NCBI GenBank assembly: GCA_934615635.1
Contig: CAKTTT010000048.1
Coordinates: 1-13,526 of the forward strand
Reading direction: 5' to 3'
Length of the DNA: 13,526 nt
Source of the DNA: an uncultured Eubacteriales bacterium
GTDB lineage: Bacteria > Bacillota > Clostridia > Oscillospirales > Acutalibacteraceae
The first letter of the stretch is position 1, and each line of letters begins with the position of its first letter. The notes under the pieces are model-generated. The model did not search any database and was not told the DNA's origin. It saw only the letters and a program-made list of their open reading frames with translations. Position numbers and translations under genes: made by a program. This document shows, piece after piece, positions 13,250-13,526 of the stretch.

Positions 13250-13526
13250 ACAGCCCCTTATGGGATAGTACCGGATTCAAGCGGCTGTGTCCCCGCGTTT
13301 GCCTGTGGGCAAACGCCAGACTTGGTGTTCTATCGTCAACAGCCCCTTATGGGATAGTATCGGATTCAAGCGGCTGTGTCCCCGCGTTTGCCTGTGGGCA
13401 AACGCCAGACTTGGTGTTCTATCGTCAACAGCCCCTTATGGGATAGTATCGGATTCAAGCGGCTGTGTCCCCGCGTTTGCCTGTGGGCAAACGCCAGACT
13501 TGGTGTTCTATCGTCAACAGCCCCTT
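13250..13526. repeat. 89-bp noncoding tandem repeat array (runs off the window)
   Basis: Unit starts (CAGCCCC) fall at 13251, 13340, 13429 and 13518: period exactly 89 bp, three full units and the start of a fourth. The units are identical except for C or T after GATAGTA (C in unit 1, T in units 2 and 3). Each has a perfect hairpin GCGTTTGCC-TGTG-GGCAAACGC and a wider pairing ACAGCC/GGCTGT. The period is not a multiple of 3 and no ribosome site is seen, so it does not look coding. Bases 13212-13249 before it hold nothing recognisable. Confidence 0.9.

Noticed and set aside
13250..13526. CRISPR array
   Set aside because: The whole 89-bp unit is repeated; there are no variable spacers between short repeats and no cas genes nearby.

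Overview
The window reads as chromosomal DNA of a GC-rich Clostridia member, most likely an Oscillospirales or Oscillospiraceae-type gut anaerobe. The support is GC-rich codons with strong AGGAGG-type ribosome sites, sigma-A style promoters (TTGACA/TATAAT with 17-bp spacers), Firmicutes-type parS sites, and gene families typical of that group (PadR with HAAS and DUF4097 proteins, DUF3048 lipoprotein, HEPN plus NTase pair). The placement is inference; no species call is possible.

Left part (1-4317, + strand): the 3' end of one ABC exporter half-transporter, then its complete partner. They form a heterodimeric exporter with one degenerate and one canonical ATP site. A terminator whose 3' arm lies inside the next promoter separates them from a SxxK serine hydrolase of the beta-lactamase/PBP4-like superfamily. 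A gene-poor stretch with terminators follows.

Middle (4643-6792): mscL on the minus strand, about 570 bp without a convincing gene (but with a nested inverted-repeat element), a minus-strand tRNA-Arg(CCU) with a consensus promoter, then a divergent overlapping pair: a degenerate minimal nucleotidyltransferase and a HEPN-domain protein.

Chromosome-partitioning block (6795-9940, + strand): three parS sites (about 6803, 8110 and 9908) punctuate a DUF3048 (YerB-like) lipoprotein gene and the parA-parB operon. The middle parS is the exact centre of a 50-bp palindrome that also looks like the terminator of the lipoprotein gene. The last parS overlaps the parB stop codon. ParB loaded at these sites would spread over its own operon and its neighbours.

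Right part (minus strand, transcribed 13211 to 9967): a PadR-controlled four-gene operon, padR, HAAS-DUF4097 fusion, HAAS membrane protein, membrane-anchored DUF4097 protein. It starts from a consensus promoter overlapped by an inverted/direct-repeat operator and ends at a strong bidirectional terminator shared with parB. The HAAS and DUF4097 modules are each present twice, which suggests duplication and loss of the membrane segment in one copy.

The right edge holds an 89-bp noncoding tandem repeat (at least 3.1 near-identical units, each with a 9-bp perfect hairpin) that runs out of the window. This is the least explained sequence here.
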